Positions 44,154 through 57,388 of a stretch of 64,000 nt of DNA are shown one piece after another. This DNA is from Enoplolaimus lenunculus (taxonomy: Eukaryota > Nematoda > Enoplea > Enoplida > Thoracostomopsidae), in the NCBI GenBank assembly GCA_030248215.1, contig JASANG010000836.1, forward strand, positions 84,205-148,204, in the 5' to 3' direction. Each line of letters begins with the position of its first letter. The first letter of the stretch is position 1. The notes under the pieces were generated by a model, which was not told the DNA's origin, searched no databases, and saw nothing but the letters and a program-made list of their open reading frames with translations. A program made the translations under genes and the position numbers.

Positions 44154-44434
44154 AGTCTTGTTTTTGAAACCTTGGTTCAGTTTTATTTGTATCTTTTGTC
44201 TCAATAAACAGACTAATGTAAATTCTGAGTATACTTATAAAAATGTTTTAATTTACATACCTAATAATATCCACCAAGTTTCGATTCCACCTAAAAAATC
44301 TCACTCACAATGAGCATCAACTCTTACGCTTGCCAGTTTTAAATACATTATATCAAATGTACTTCATTATTCTAAAACTCCATCCCCCTGCAAATAAATT
44401 CAAATCTGCACCAAAAAAATTAACTTTCTTGCAA

Positions 44435-44440
44435 TTTATT
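44435..44440 (-). terminator. MAP3K7 polyadenylation signal AATAAA
   Basis: AATAAA on the minus strand about 19-24 bases after the MAP3K7 stop codon. Confidence 0.7.
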
Positions 44441-44458
44441 TAGAACATTGTTTGTAAA

Positions 44459-47400
44459 TTATTGCTTTCTAATCGCTTCTAATTCAGTTTTAAGTTCACG
44501 GCGCAACTTTTGAAGCTTTGCATTTTCTGCACTCAGCCGTTCATAATCGTCTTTCATTTGATACTGATGTCGTCCTTCATGCAGATCATTCGTAATCATA
44601 TGAATGAGATCTTGCCTGAAAATAGCTATGTATGTAGCTACAGTTGTCTTGCGACGGCTGAAGTTGGGTCCCTCCTACTAGAAAAGGAGGTAGACCTGTG
44701 GTCAAGGTCCGTATTCCAAATGTGTGAAACAACTATCGACAATATTGGCGATGGGCTTTTCCAGCTTTCGAATCAGTACACGATGAGCTATGGAACTATA
44801 AAATTTCGTACCTTTTATGAGTTTGATTTGTCTTGTTTGAGTGCGAATTTTTATATTCGATTCCGCGAAAAACCTGCCCCTAAAATTAGCGACAGATGCA
44901 GTAATTATATGAGACTGTGGGTCGAAACACTAGTAGGAATTTTACAATGACCACAGGGAGCAACACAAAGCTATCCATTACGACTTAATTCATTCAGTCA
45001 GGCAAAATCCTTCTGTGTAGTTAACGAAAAAAAAACCATATTTCAAACAAAACTAACTTTCTCTGCTGTAACAACTTTAATTCTTCCTCTGTACGAACAT
45101 ATTGTTCTGCTTTCTAAAAGTAAATATTGCTACTAATTCATGTTTGGACTGCAGAGACATGGCTTAAGACAACCACTAATTTAAGTTGATTTAGGACTTA
45201 AGTCAAGAAAGAGACTTAACTTTACGGGTCGAAAGTTTTGATAAATTGGCAGCTTCTGAACGTGCGAACTGTCCCTTTTAAAGTAACTCCATGTAGCTTA
45301 AAATTAGCACAGACTTAAGCAACCACTGATTGTTTGGAAAAATTGAAATGGCTGTTGAAATCCTCCAACTAAAGTCAAAACTACAAAACTTGAGTAAAAC
45401 GTTTAGTACCATGCACAGCCCAAGCAGTTGCACACACTTCTGCAAGATGGACATCATCCACTCTTGATTGAACTAACCTGACAGTGTTCGCTGAATATTG
45501 CGAAAGACTCTGGCACCGAGGCACAATAAGGAATTGGCTAAAACAAACAAAAGTTAAGGTATGTAAAACATCACATACACCAATCAAAAATTAAGGCATG
45601 CATAAACATCACATACATCAATCAAAAATTAAGGTGTATAAACATCACATACACCAATAAATTCTAATCTATTACACCAAAACAAGAAACTATACGAATC
45701 GAGCAAAATATTTCCAAATCTAAATTATATTAAACCGTACGTTCGTCGTCTATAACAGAATAAACTGAAGACTAAGAATAACATCGCAGGTGTGAACTCT
45801 GTTCATACAACAAGCAGATAGCAGTTACTTAAACCTCACTCAAATGCAAATTTGGGGCTGGTATATAAATACAGGGTAAACGCACTTGTAAGTCAGGATG
45901 CAGCATCATGTATGCCATTGGAGGCCTTATTGGCGACGTGTTGGTCCCAGCGCTGATGGACGATGATCTGCGACCTAAAACTAAGACTCTGACAAATAAA
46001 TAACGGTTCTTCACAACTATTAATTTATAGCATTTATTCCCCACGCTTCCGTCGAGCAATACTCACAAAAATATTGTTTCTACAAACCTATTAACAATAC
46101 CAGCGAGTTACACAGATCTGTACTAAAACTACCACCAAACCCAGTCGCAACTTCTTATTCGCAAATCGGTAATTACGCTAGCTATCTAATCGTAATGTAA
46201 TTCTAGATCCCAACTACAAAAATATAAAAATGCCCAAATTTATAACGCAACACCTTCCAGTATCCTTTGATTTTCATCGTTACGTTGCTCACTGGACGGC
46301 AGTTTAACTTTCAGCATACGACCGGAGTTTCTTTGAGGCGATTGAATTGACTCTTCCCTGCTGCTACTTGCACCAGTTTCACCCGTTGTTGTTGTTGACG
46401 TTCCAGTTGAAGACTCTTCTGTAAGCGTTTTCATTAGCTTTGAATCGTACGACGAAATGCGACGATGACCTGAAACAACGAATAAGAATTGAGTTATACT
46501 CGCCGCGCAACGTTGCAAGCCATCTTGTGGCACCGTGCTTCATGTCAAAAAGCAATTTGTATAAAACAAGACGTGCTGTACGGGTGTTCAACGGCGTAGG
46601 ACGCCATCGCGCGACAGATATAAAATTTGCTTGTATATGTGACCGGTGCCGCCGCACACGGCTCGAGCGTTTGCGTCTCGTGACACGAGGCTGCATGCGG
46701 CAGCACATACAACAAAAAAGTATACCTTAGCCAAACGTGCCCTTCACATTAATGTGTCAAGTGGTTAGACAGAAAATGCCATATCCTCAAGTTATTTGAA
46801 ACGGGCAACACTTGCACAGACACACACAAAAGGAATCGTATGTAAATCTTGTTATTCACATATTGCACTGTTATGTGTATATTTGGGAGAAACTTTTGAT
46901 AAACCACGGTAGATTCCTGAATACGGGGGAACAGCCTCATTCAATACCCGACTTCTCCATTTTTATAAGGAAAATTAAATGGCTCAACCGCTAACTCATC
47001 AAAAAATGACAGAATATAATTTGTGTTGGACGTTAAGCCTTCCGGATCAGCGCTTGGATTTCTGGCAAATTAATTTTGCACACTTCATGAAACAAAACAA
47101 TTGTCAAGTCAAGACTTAATACCCATAATTTACGTATATCTCTTAGCGTTACAAACCTAGGCCGCCCCCTCATTAAGGATAATGGTTAAATTTTTGGGCT
47201 GATAATCAAATTTGAGGTCCTGATGAATTAAACGTTTTATTAGCAATAGCTACACACAAAATCTGACAACGTTTCAGTGCACGCACTACAAAACCAATCA
47301 CTAACTAGCGATTGATGCTACACACGTTTGCAAATATTTTTATTGATAATCTCCAGCAAGAATTGTACCCACCTTTTTTAAATCCACTCCCATAGCTGCC

Positions 47401-50400
47401 ACCACTAGCAGGACTGTGAAGTGACGGTGAATCGCTGAGTCCAGCTGGTCTACCGGTCATACATAAACTGGCTCGTCTTTGCTTATCCCGTGCTGCTGAC
47501 TGTCCGCTACTCCCGGCGACGTTCTCCGCGCTCCCACACAACGAAGCTGGTGCACTTTGACGAGCAACGCCAGCAAGCACCAAATTTTGTGGCCTTTCTT
47601 CCTAAAATTAAATTTAAATATAATCAACATACCAATAACTTAAAATACAAAAATCATTAACCAATGTATATAGCAAAATAGTTGCCGTATCAAACAACAA
47701 ACGATACGTTCGAGTTACTGCTTCTTCAAATGTTCAATTTTTAGTTGTTTAATTATAAAACGAAACTCGTTGCAAAACCGCAAAAAATTCCTTTTCTGAA
47801 GTCGCCAGTTTTCTGCCGGAATTCCGGTCGGAACAGCAAATTCTAGTTGAATCGCTACAACCTCATTTGTAAGGAAGCCGAACCAACTCCCTGGCACACC
47901 CAGACCCAAAACAATAAGGCACTTCCAGCTTACTTTAATCGTAATCCGACTCAATTCAGCAGGATCAGGCTGCTGAAATCGTACCACCGATCCAACATTT
48001 GCCGGCATTGGTGGAAGCTCTAGGACTAGATCATTTCTGCCTTCGCTTGACGTTGACGGACCGAGAGTGAATGTCATTTGGTCCGAACGACCGGATCTAA
48101 AATCGTCATCCTCAATGTCGTTGGTGTATCCCTGTGTCACTGCACCCTTGTCTGTACGAGACGTGAGCGTTGCACCTGAAACTAATAACAACAACAGAGT
48201 AAAGCTGACAAATCTCACTTAAACCAAGGTTGTACAAAATAAATAGATTAAACGTGTTTCATCCATTGAATCCAAACATTATTGATACCAAAACTACCGT
48301 AAAACATATGTACTTATTTTGTGCACAGCATAAAACAGACTAGACGCAGATTTTCAGCTTTAATTTTTTGTAAAGTTTTTAAACGCTTAATTCCAAAAAC
48401 CCTATATTGCCATAGGATGGCGTTGCAAATCTTGCTTCCGCTCAGTCAAGTATTATAAAACTGACTTGTAATCTCATCTTCGTCGTCGGAAAACCGGAAA
48501 TCTTGTAGACTAATATTCGAATCAACCGGTATTGGCGCGTCCATTGGATACTCAATCGGTTTGTCAGCAATAACAAAAAACTACAAAACAAAAGGTATTT
48601 ATTCCAAAAACAAACTATATAATTTGATAAGATACTTCGTTATTTGAAAATTGTTTGAAATAAAAAATGCTTTAGTAAAAATTCATTTCTTTACAAAAAT
48701 CATGAAAATTAATTTAAATAAAAATTAATAAAATGTATATAAACAAAAAATCTATTGAGCATTGAACCTCATGTAGTCAGTGACAGTTTCAACGCAAATG
48801 TTTTAGTATTGGCAAATAATGTCATCCAGCGCCGCCCGTTACCGGGCGGTTTCATACGCGAAAGATGACAAACGGCGCTGCATGGTAAGTATAGCACCGC
48901 CCATATCTTTGAAAATATCGAAACTTTTGCTTAAAAATTGAGCCTAAAATATTAACATTAGGCAAAGGAAAATACGCGCAGACCATACAGTGCGTAAATT
49001 TTCTCGCCACGCATTAACATTGTACCACCTGCTAAAAATTTCTTCGATTGCTCGAAACAGCAAAACTGAATGTAGGAAAGTACCTGTCACCAAAAACATA
49101 CAACAAATTTCACGCATACTTGGACATGTCTAAACGTGACAGCTTTACTAAACTGGCTTACCTGCATTAAATGCTGCATTTTATTTGCAATTTCAGACAT
49201 CGGCGGCCTTATACTTGGATCACGATCCCAACACCTAAACAACAATGCAAACACCTGTTATTTATTTGGTAAAGCGTACAGTCAATTGCCACCTCAGTAA
49301 GGCGAAAACCGAAATTCCACAATATATTACAGACATAAACGTAAGCAAAATCATTCGCCAAATTTCAAATTACGCTAAGCCTCACACAATTCCTCCATTA
49401 AAGGTTGAAAAACCATCCTGAAACAGTGAAAACTAGTGTAAAGACGTATAAACTTGCGAAAATTTAACATATACAATACAGCCGCGTGTACATAACAACA
49501 GCTGCGTTTACACTTGTCCGCAATGACACTGAAATATCTATTGCATGCACCTACCTTGCCATTAAAATCTCTATAGGCTTCGGACAATTTTCAATGAGCG
49601 GAGGCCTGTTACCTGAAATACACACTCAAACTTAAAATAAGAACTCGAAAACTACAAATCATACATGTGCAATATTAAACAGAGAACATGGCCACTTTAA
49701 AGAGCAGGGGCGGAACAGTATTATAAGCATATTCCCTAGCCTAAGCCTAAGGCTAAGCCTAACCGTAAGACTGAGCATATTCCCAAGCGTAAGCCTATGC
49801 CTAAGCCAAGCAAAAAATTAGTCTAAAGATTAAGATTAGTCTTTTCTAGTCCGACAGAAAAACGTTCCGTTGTAATCTTTGCATGGGCCGAGAAACCTAA
49901 TCACCAACGAATAAAGCAAATCTCAACGAAGTAGCATTATTTTGCCACTTTAAAAGTAGCACCTGTACAAAGAACAATTTCAGATTTTAACAACATTTGC
50001 CACAGTTCATTTCTTTAAAACAGTTTGTCCTCGCCTTGATGATTCGTTTTACAAACACTCCAAAACGAGTGTTCTACAGCTGCTGTGACCACAATATTGA
50101 TCACCCAAATGCAAAAATCGATAAACTGCCGTCTCTTACCTTTATGAACAGACCACATAATTGCGAATGCATTGTTTCCTACTTCATCAAACGGTCTCCG
50201 ACGTGTCAGTACTTCCCAGAGAATAATACTCCACGAGAATACATCACATTTTTCATCATAATGTCTACCTAAAACACAGTAAAGTTCAGCTGAATCTTTA
50301 ACGTTTAAATTTTCATGTAGAGAAAAAATAAAATTATTTTAGGTTGGATCATTTTATCGGTTCATTAAAACCGTCCATTACAGTTTAGCTTACACCCATT

Positions 50401-53400
50401 TCAATTATAGACCTATAATGAAGCGATTTGTTTCCGCTATCGACTGAGAAAGAAGCTGGGTATAGCAAAACGCAACCCTGCTGTACTACTTTAAGTCCCA
50501 TTCAAAAACTGAAACGTAAGTTCTATACTCTTTTACTCACAAGTTCTATCATCAACTACTGTCATAGCCTAACCTTCAAACACTTCAGGTGCCATCCACG
50601 CGGCGCTACCTTTGTTGTTCGTCATGTACGTATGCACATCACACGCAGTACCGAAATCACAAATTTTGAGTACACGACCAGAGTCAATTAGCAAAAGACT
50701 GAAAATAAAAAACAGACGTAATCAAATATACATGTCTATAAGTTACTGAACAAATATGAGCATGTTACACAATAGCTGCTTCGCTTTCGCAGCAAACAAA
50801 TAACGCTGTATAATGTAACGTAAGTCAAAGTCTTACCAAACTTCACTTGTACAAAAAAACTACAACAGACTTGAGAGCCATCTTTCGATTTAGATACCTA
50901 TATTTTATAAGTTTCCTGAGTTCCACGAATTTATACAAGAACTAAGTTTGGTAATTACTTTGGAGGTTTGAGATCTCGATGAACTACTTGTAAACTATGC
51001 AAATACGCAACACCTTTGGCGCATTGGCACGCCCAGCTCATTGCATGCGAAGCTGTATACGTTGGTGATGGTTTTCCATGTAGTACTAAAACCGACCAAC
51101 GAAACAAAATAACAAACAATATTTGTTTTGAGGTGGGTGAGATCTAAACTCGGGTCTGATATTACCAAAACACTAAACAGTATATAAGTAAAAAAAGCCT
51201 TATGACTTGAAGGAAATGTTTTTCATTGTGGCAGATAGAAGCGAACAGAAGAAACTAATTAATCGGTATCGGCATCGGTAACAATCTGCACTTTTCGTGA
51301 ATATCGGCATTGGTAATAATCGGCACTAGCGGCAACGGAACAGCAAAAAAATGCCGATTCTTTTTGCCCATGACAGTCAGTTAGAATGCTATCAATTTCA
51401 CTTCTTGGTGTACATCAGTGTGTCTGATCAAAGAAACTGTTATCTCTCTTGCGTTTGTGTTTGAAAAAATTGATCGAAATGAACCGTTCTCATAAAATTA
51501 TACTCGTTCATGGTGGTTAGGTGATCTGTTCTTTAAGCATAGTGAACGAAAGATGGGATCGCCGTCAGCATCGGTAACAGCAAAGTTTTAAAATAAAAAT
51601 CGACATCGGTATCGGCAAAAATTTTGATATCAGCACAACCCTAAATATGATACGTCCAACTACTTATAAATATCAAAAAACTTCTAATTATTTGTTTTTG
51701 TTCGAAACCACACCTTCAACTGCGCAATCTCTAGCCTAGTAACTCAAATTTAACATATGATGTGCGAAATCTTAAGCGTGCATCTATATACGTAACACCG
51801 ATTAGCAACATGAAACCATTAAAAATCTACGCATTTGAACAAGACCAAACACTCTAACTTAGCGTTTACCATTATACAGCGACCCGCCTTCAGCATATTC
51901 CATAACAAGACAAACTTTATCCGTCGGAGATTCTTCCTTAAATCACAACTTTCTAATACTGCATAATAACAATAAACATTATACAATGAAACGAAAGCTC
52001 TATTCACACGTGCAAGTTTTTAGTGCGAGAACTTACAGCTGCAAATTTAAAGCAGAACTTGCATTTTTTCATCAGCCAACGAGAACGCAGCTGCAGTAAA
52101 TTCAGTGAACTTGCATGATTATTTACACATGTGAACTAAATTCCTAGCAATATTTTTTATGCAGCCGCAAGTTTTCCGAACGAGATTTTCGACATAAAAC
52201 TTGCAAGTGCAAGTTGCAGCTGCAAGTTATCGCAGCAAAACTTGCACGTGTGAATAGGGTTTAATAAAAGATTTAAAATAATATATATCAAATAATATAT
52301 AAATAACAGATAACAATACGTCAGCTCATAATTGCAACCATGTAATGCACCGAAAATACTTTTCTCTTATAATACAACAGCCAAATTAAAAGCTTAACAT
52401 TTATGTCGTTGAGAGGACAGCAAACTTTTAGGTCCAGCTCTTGCAATCCATGTTTAAATACACAAATCACAAATCCATTAACAGCTTGTCAAATACCAAC
52501 TACACTCAATTTAAAACGTTTCTCAAAGGAAAATAGATATAACCTACATCAAAATAAGGTAAGAAAATAATACAAGCTTACTGATGTCTGCGTGCAAGCA
52601 CCGTACAATTTAACAATATTAGGATGATTCACTCGCGCTAACTGTTCAAGCTGAAACGTAACCATAGTAATAAACAAAAAATTACACTAAAAACCAAATC
52701 AACTTTAAAATGTAAGCAAAACTCGACTTCTAAATGCAGTCAACAAATATATAACAATGAAAACCGGTTTTCGTTTAAGTTCCTGTTTAGCAACTTAGAT
52801 TTGGTTGTCACAATGTGACAGTATGAACAAAGAAAGTATGACCACCGACGTTGATCCTATGACATGCGGATGCATGGAAGCCAAATAAACATCATGCTGA
52901 TACTTTACATCGGTGAAACTCTATGCATATGCAATGTCTTCATACCCAGGAGCGGTAAAAACACACAACAACCAAGATGCAAGAGTATAATGTTGAGGTA
53001 CTTACAAGACACAATAAACAGAAAAACCCAGCAGTAGATTATAAGGTGGCGCGGCTAAGTTGTCAGCGCGCTAGACTGAGAATCTGTCGGCAATGAATTA
53101 TAGGTTGAAACCTCGTCAGAACACTTACCTCTCTTTTGAAAGCATTTATTTCTTTCGCACTGGCGATCATTTTTACTGCGACGATTTTGTCCTTCCATCT
53201 TGCTTTTTGAACAACACCATAAGCACCTCGGCCAAGAACCTAAAAGAAGAATAACGATAACTATAACGAAAATCACATCAAAACCCGTGTAAACATGTGA
53301 GACATGCTTGTCCGTTGTGTGCACATGCAATACAGTGCAGTGCACAGTATGCATGCCAGCCAGCAACATACGGTCGACATATAACGGTCGACATATATAG

Positions 53401-54092
53401 TACGATAAAAGTAGTTGGGGAAGCGGGCTGAACGGCGCGGTGGTAACTGCGTCTGCCTGACACGCAGGTCGCTAGTTCAAAACCATCAGTAACCCGCTTT
53501 TACAGCTGCTTAGTTAAAAGATGTCAAGACCCGGTTTCGGCATAGACTGACGCTGCATATATTCAACAGTATAAAACGTCATTTGGTGCAGCAAAAGTTG
53601 CATAGCGTAAGCTGACAGTTCGATTCCGGCTCTGAAGGTCCGCTTTTCTAGCTGCTTAGTAAAAAGGTCTGATGTCGCGGTTGGACAAACCATTTCATCG
53701 AAGTACTGCGAATATACATGGTTTTTTCCCTAATTTATTTTTCCGAAACATATGGCCACGCCGGGAATCGAACCTCGGACCTCTCGTTCACGAGTCAAGC
53801 GCGCTACCATTTACACCACGCGACCGATATCATAATTTCCTCTGGTGCTATATGTGAACGAGTATGTATGTGTCTTAACATTACACACTGTGCACATACA
53901 CAAGCTACACCAGGTACACGCACAGTTACTACCTAGACTGACAACCCGATTTGTCTGAATCAAAATACAATAAATTCAATTCGTTACCTCCAGCAATTGC
54001 AAATCCCCGAAAGATACTTCAATAAAGTTGATTTGCTGATTTGAAGATGATCGCCTGACTCCTGCAGGGCTGAGTTCTGTGCGATTGCTCAT
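44459..54092 (-). CDS. MAP3K7: MAP3K7 (TAK1) MAP kinase kinase kinase, 17 exons, complete
   Basis: Exons, 5' to 3': 54092-53988, 53239-53129, 52650-52582, 51936-51870, 51085-50959, 50698-50574, 50268-50140, 49612-49555, 49234-49162, 48580-48466, 48175-47934, 47601-47373, 46469-46254, 45974-45886, 45537-45478, 45113-45058, 44615-44459. They join in phase to 675 residues. The kinase domain (about 28-288) has GRGAYG, VAVK (K58), [23 protein letters not shown] (D155), ICDFGTACD, then [19 protein letters not shown]183 and T186 match the human activation-loop T184 and T187. The middle is Ser-rich and keeps a [11 protein letters not shown] block like human KRGHRKTASFG. The C-terminus keeps [25 protein letters not shown] and a coiled coil to the end, the region that binds TAB2/TAB3. 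TAK1 phosphorylates MKKs and IKK or NLK branches downstream of cytokine, TGF-beta and Wnt signals; the C. elegans counterpart is MOM-4. Confidence 0.97.
45555..45660. repeat. Short tandem repeat (unit about 38 bp, three copies) in a MAP3K7 intron
   Basis: Unit AAACATCACATACACCAATC plus AAAAATTAAGGTATGT, three copies with small changes, immediately upstream (in gene sense) of exon 45537-45478. Confidence 0.75.
48828..48905. mobile_element. Family I fragment in a MAP3K7 intron
   Basis: Carries CAGCGCCGCCCGTTACCGGG and GTAAGTATAGCACCGCCCAT, inverted. One end is ill-defined. Confidence 0.4.
49690..49889 (-). mobile_element. Family A MITE, copy A12, in a MAP3K7 intron
   Basis: Ends GGCCACTTTAAAGAGCAGGG and GTTGTAATCTTTGCATGGGCC. 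Flanking GAGAACAT and GAGAAACC agree at the first five bases. The core has CCTAAGCCTAAGGC blocks. It sits between exons 50268-50140 and 49612-49555. Confidence 0.75.
51235..51650. repeat. Probable MITE with GCCGATACC words in a MAP3K7 intron
   Basis: The arms read TAATCGGTATCGGCATCGGT and AAAATCGACATCGGTATCGG, with a matching fragment GGGATGTGCCGATACTAG at 16640 in the YTHDC1 gene. Ends are not firm. Confidence 0.45.
51996..52263. mobile_element. Family F foldback MITE, copy F1, in a MAP3K7 intron
   Basis: Ends AGCTCTATTCACACGTGCAA and TTGCACGTGTGAATAGGGT, inverted. The interior is a series of AACTTGCAGCTGCAAGTT-like palindromes. It lies in the intron between exons 52650-52582 and 51936-51870. 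Target duplication unresolved. Confidence 0.75.
53045..53122 (+). repeat. tRNA-Leu-like SINE head ending at the MAP3K7 exon 2 donor
   Basis: GGTGGCGCGGCTAAGTTGTC (A-box region), an anticodon-like CTAGACTGAGAATCT, a long variable part and AGGTTGAAACC (decayed B-box). An anticodon of GAG would be Leu, which also explains the long variable arm. It ends about six bases from the exon 2 donor (minus strand, 53128), inside intron 2. Pairing is too poor for a working tRNA. Confidence 0.4.
53422..53498 (+). repeat. tRNA-Val-like SINE head in MAP3K7 intron 1
   Basis: AGCGGGC and ACCCGCT pair at six of seven positions as an acceptor stem. GGCGCGGTGG is an A-box. The anticodon arm TCTGC-CTGACAC-GCAGG pairs with loop anticodon GAC (Val). 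The B-box is decayed (TAGTTCAAAACC). Best read as a tRNA-derived repeat. Confidence 0.45.
53754..53825 (-). repeat. tRNA-like SINE head (anticodon CGT-like) in MAP3K7 intron 1
   Basis: On the minus strand GGTCGCG...CGTGGCC form a seven-pair acceptor stem. GTGTAAATGGTAGCGC is the A-box/D-arm and GAGGTTCGATTCC the B-box. The anticodon loop reads CTCGTGA (CGT), but the T stem has two mismatches. Related to the two copies upstream of the gene. Confidence 0.5.
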
Positions 54093-54249
54093 ATTGTCGT
54101 GCGGTGTTATAAGCTCCGCAACGTACATAAAAATAGTATCTTTACATACGTGCAAAGCCTATTACTTCACTGTTTAAACTATTGTGTGAATATTAATTTT
54201 TATAAACTCTAATCGATTTTGTGAAAATTATTCAATTATGAAACATTTG

Positions 54250-54457
54250 TTGGTACTATACGGTCTGCACGACCCCTGTTTGAAGTTTTGCCAAAGTTAA
54301 TGACCACACCAGGAATCGAACCTCGGCCCTCTTGCTCTCGAGCCAAGCATGCTACCACTACACCACGCGGTCATTGCAACAACTTCTTATACCGGTATAT
54401 GTGCACAGGCATGGCAACATTTGCTTTTACATACACTTACGTGCATATATACCGACA
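54250..54457 (-). repeat. tRNA-derived repeat (SINE-like), first unit of a direct duplication
   Basis: About 208 bp. The minus strand at 54372-54302 folds as GACCGCG, then GTGTAGTGGTAGCAT, an anticodon loop CTCGAGA (CGA-like), AGGGC, CGAGGTTCGATTCC and TGTGGTC, with a complete acceptor stem allowing G-T pairs. It is followed by a non-tRNA part containing ACTTCAAACAGGGGTCGTGC. A near-identical copy starts 306 bases further on. It lies about 160 bases upstream of the MAP3K7 start codon. Confidence 0.65.
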
Positions 54458-54555
54458 TCCCTCTTTTTTACAGGCGGTCGTCGCGGACCGTGAATCCAAC
54501 TACCCGAATTCATGGGCTTGCTGTTTGCAGTGCCCATCTCGGTGGGACCTCCATG

Positions 54556-54765
54556 TTGGTACTATACGGTCTGCACGACCCCTGTTTGAAGTTTTGTCAA
54601 AGTTAATGACCACACACCGGGAATCGAACCTCGGCCCTCTTGCTCTCGAGCCAATCATGCTACCACTACACCACGCGGTCACTGCAACAACTTCTTATAC
54701 CGGCATATGTGCACCGGCATGGCAACATTTGCATTTACATACACTTACGTGCACATATACCGACA
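54556..54765 (-). repeat. tRNA-derived repeat (SINE-like), second unit of the direct duplication
   Basis: About 210 bp, nearly identical to 54250-54457, with the tRNA-like part at 54680-54608 (one TG insertion in the acceptor strand). The spacer between units (54458-54555) is unique. Confidence 0.65.
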
Positions 54766-55924
54766 ACATTATCCGAGCGTTGTAAGCATTTTTGCAACAC
54801 CAGGCAGACGGTAGCAATCCAACAAACTATTTCTAATTCCAAATGTTGTCTTTTAATCCGCTTTCTTCTGAAGAAAACCGATCCAAACTATTATTTTACA
54901 CATCTATAGGGCTAAACCTAACTTCCAACACTTTTAGGTCTCTAGCTAAGTACTTCATTAAGGAAATAAGGTTTTGACCGAAGCAAGAACCTTGTTTACA
55001 GATTGTAAGAGGGCACGGAAAACTAAGTTTCTATGCTTATTAAAACATCAAAACACATAATACCATATCAATATATGAGTCGGAATAAGGTTCCAGACCA
55101 TCATAGAAGTATCTTAATTTCTTTGCATAAAGGAAAAACTAAGTTAAAGTCGTATAACAAGGAAACTGCCAGAATCTTTAAATGTAAAAATTAAGAACTC
55201 TAAGTGCTGAGGTAAATGAGACCTCAAAAATGTTTCCACAATGCACTGTAATATCTTTTGAGGCTTTTTGTTAAAAATTTCGAGATTCTAATCGGTGAAA
55301 AACCTCCTATTCATCGCACAAACATTGTTCTCCAAGTTCGTATACCCAACGGATATATGGATATCCAATTTACTTATTGTTTTTCGGATACAAATCTAAA
55401 TATTTTTACATTCTAAATGCTAGGAGCCCATTTATTGTAGTAAACAAATAACGGAAACTGTCGAAAAGGATAGTATTAAAAATTGCATAAATGTACATCT
55501 GGAAGTACTGTTTAATCCAATTGAGAGATGCATATATCTGCGTTCACTCGGCTTCTAAACTCTTGTAAACGCTTGTAGAGCATACCCGTATGCATACAGA
55601 GCCTAAATGGCGCTCTTCATACGTTGTTCATACGTGCACTCCGCAAATCCATCGTCCCCCCTATACCTTTTTTAAAAGGCTAGCTATACTGTTATTGCGT
55701 AAACTGTGTGCGGATATTTTATTTCTAAATTAAAAAATGGAGCCATAGAGTTTATTGCATTGACGGACATCTTTTATTACTGTTTGCGCATTACGTTAAT
55801 ATTAAATATGGAGTTGTGTGTACTGTCGGACTTTGTCGTTACAGTCTAAAAGGTAGCACCGGAAAGCGCTAAATAAGAATTAATTTACTGCGTTATTTTG
55901 TTGCTTTTTGCATGTTCGCTAAAG
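54766..55924. other. Unassigned intergenic stretch
   Basis: No gene or repeat with clear ends. AT-rich. Confidence 0.4.
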
Positions 55925-56190
55925 TTTCCCGCCAAAATTTAAATTTTACCGCCAAAATTTGAATTTCGCGCCAAAATTTGAATTTCGCGCTAAAATTTGA
56001 ATTTTCCCGCCAAAATTTCAATTTCCCGCCAAAATTTGAATACTCTCGTCTAAATTTGAATTCGCCGCCAAAATTAGACTTTTTCCGCCAAAATTTGAAT
56101 TTCCTGCCAAAATTTGAATTTTCCCGCCTAAATTTGAATTTGCCTCCATAAATTTGAAACTTCCCGCCAAAATTTAAATTTCCCCGCTAA
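55925..56190. repeat. 20-bp tandem array, about 13 units
   Basis: Unit CCGCCAAAATTTGAATTTCC with scattered changes. Each unit contains the palindrome AAATTT. No ORF spans it credibly. Confidence 0.88.
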
Positions 56191-57380
56191 GGTGTCCTTA
56201 ATGTGTCTATCGTATAAAAATGTTGCCTACTATACGGTTTTTCAAACATTTCAATGTCCTCGACAGTGTCACTGCAAAACAGACTTGTCCGGATACAGTT
56301 TCCGTGGAACTCTATGATATCCGCGAGTGGCAGTGATCCTATTGGAAAATGAAGGGTCTCGATAAAAGATAAAGCCGGACAAAGCTATTAAATTTCTTTT
56401 GGTAGGGGACATTTTTTGTGCCAAGTGTACGTATGGTAACGCGCGAGTGACATAAAATTGCATAAAGGAAATGGACACCAATCTGGAGGAAAACTGATAT
56501 GTAGTGTTTTTCTTGTTGTAGAGCCAATGTTACGTTTTATCGCCGTAAAATTTAAGCATATTCCTAAAGCTCAAAACGTGTTTAAGATTTTAAGCGTTGT
56601 TAAACATGTAGACTCCATCATCTCAAATCTAAAACAACCATACTTGCGTTGCGATCGCAAAACCAAAATCTCGTCCGCGACAATATCCCCATATCCGTCT
56701 GCTAGGTACTGTATATCCCGAAATCCCAATCCGCTTGAATCTTTGCGTTTCGTAAAAAACATAAGAGCAAAAACTGAAAGAATTAACAACAGCTCACAGA
56801 TATTTGCTGAAGTTAGCAAGTTGAACATTGTTTTAGCTATCGAATTTCGCCGCATCTTCGGTTTCACCAGCCTATGGACAATTGGGACGGCGGAACAATT
56901 GGGACAACGGGACAGTTGGGACTATCGTTGGGCACCGGATAGCCGGATATGAAAAATATCAGGATATGTATCCGATATGAAACATGCATCCGAATATCCG
57001 AAATGGTACTGTGTATAAAATTTATGAAATAATTTGCATTGTTTCACCAGTAAAGTAGCTGGAGCTTAGGGAAAAACTCTCTATTCAAACCTCAGTCATA
57101 ATATTGAACTAAATATTTGACAATTTTTCTGAGAAGTTGGATTTTTCGGTGTATATTGTTTGTAAAATTTAGAGATGTTTGACTTTCTTTTTTTACAATA
57201 ATAGTTTGTCAGAAAAGTTGTTATAAATTCAGTATGATATTGTAAACATTTCTTTTTTTTTCATCTCGTTGGTTACTGTCAAAAAAGTTCGGTCCTGTGG
57301 TGGACCTTGTGTATTAAAAGTAGTTTAGTGTTCGAATGCTTCGTTTGTGATTGAGATAAATTACGCACGTTTACTTAAGA
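56191..57380. other. Unassigned intergenic stretch
   Basis: The two overlapping opposite-strand open frames at 56458-56952 and 56571-56867 have no recognisable domain or splice context; one includes a hydrophobic run (LLLILSVFALMFF). 56925-57010 has repeated GGATATCCG-type words suggesting a decayed element. Confidence 0.4.
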
Positions 57381-57388
57381 TGACGCTT

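Noticed and set aside
53754-54680. Functional tRNA genes.
   Set aside because: Acceptor stems pair, but T or anticodon stems have mismatches, and at least two copies share long non-tRNA flanks as SINEs do.
56458-56952. Overlapping open frames on both strands (164 and 98 codons).
   Set aside because: No recognisable domain, no splice context, and both strands open at once suggests chance; a hydrophobic run alone is not enough.
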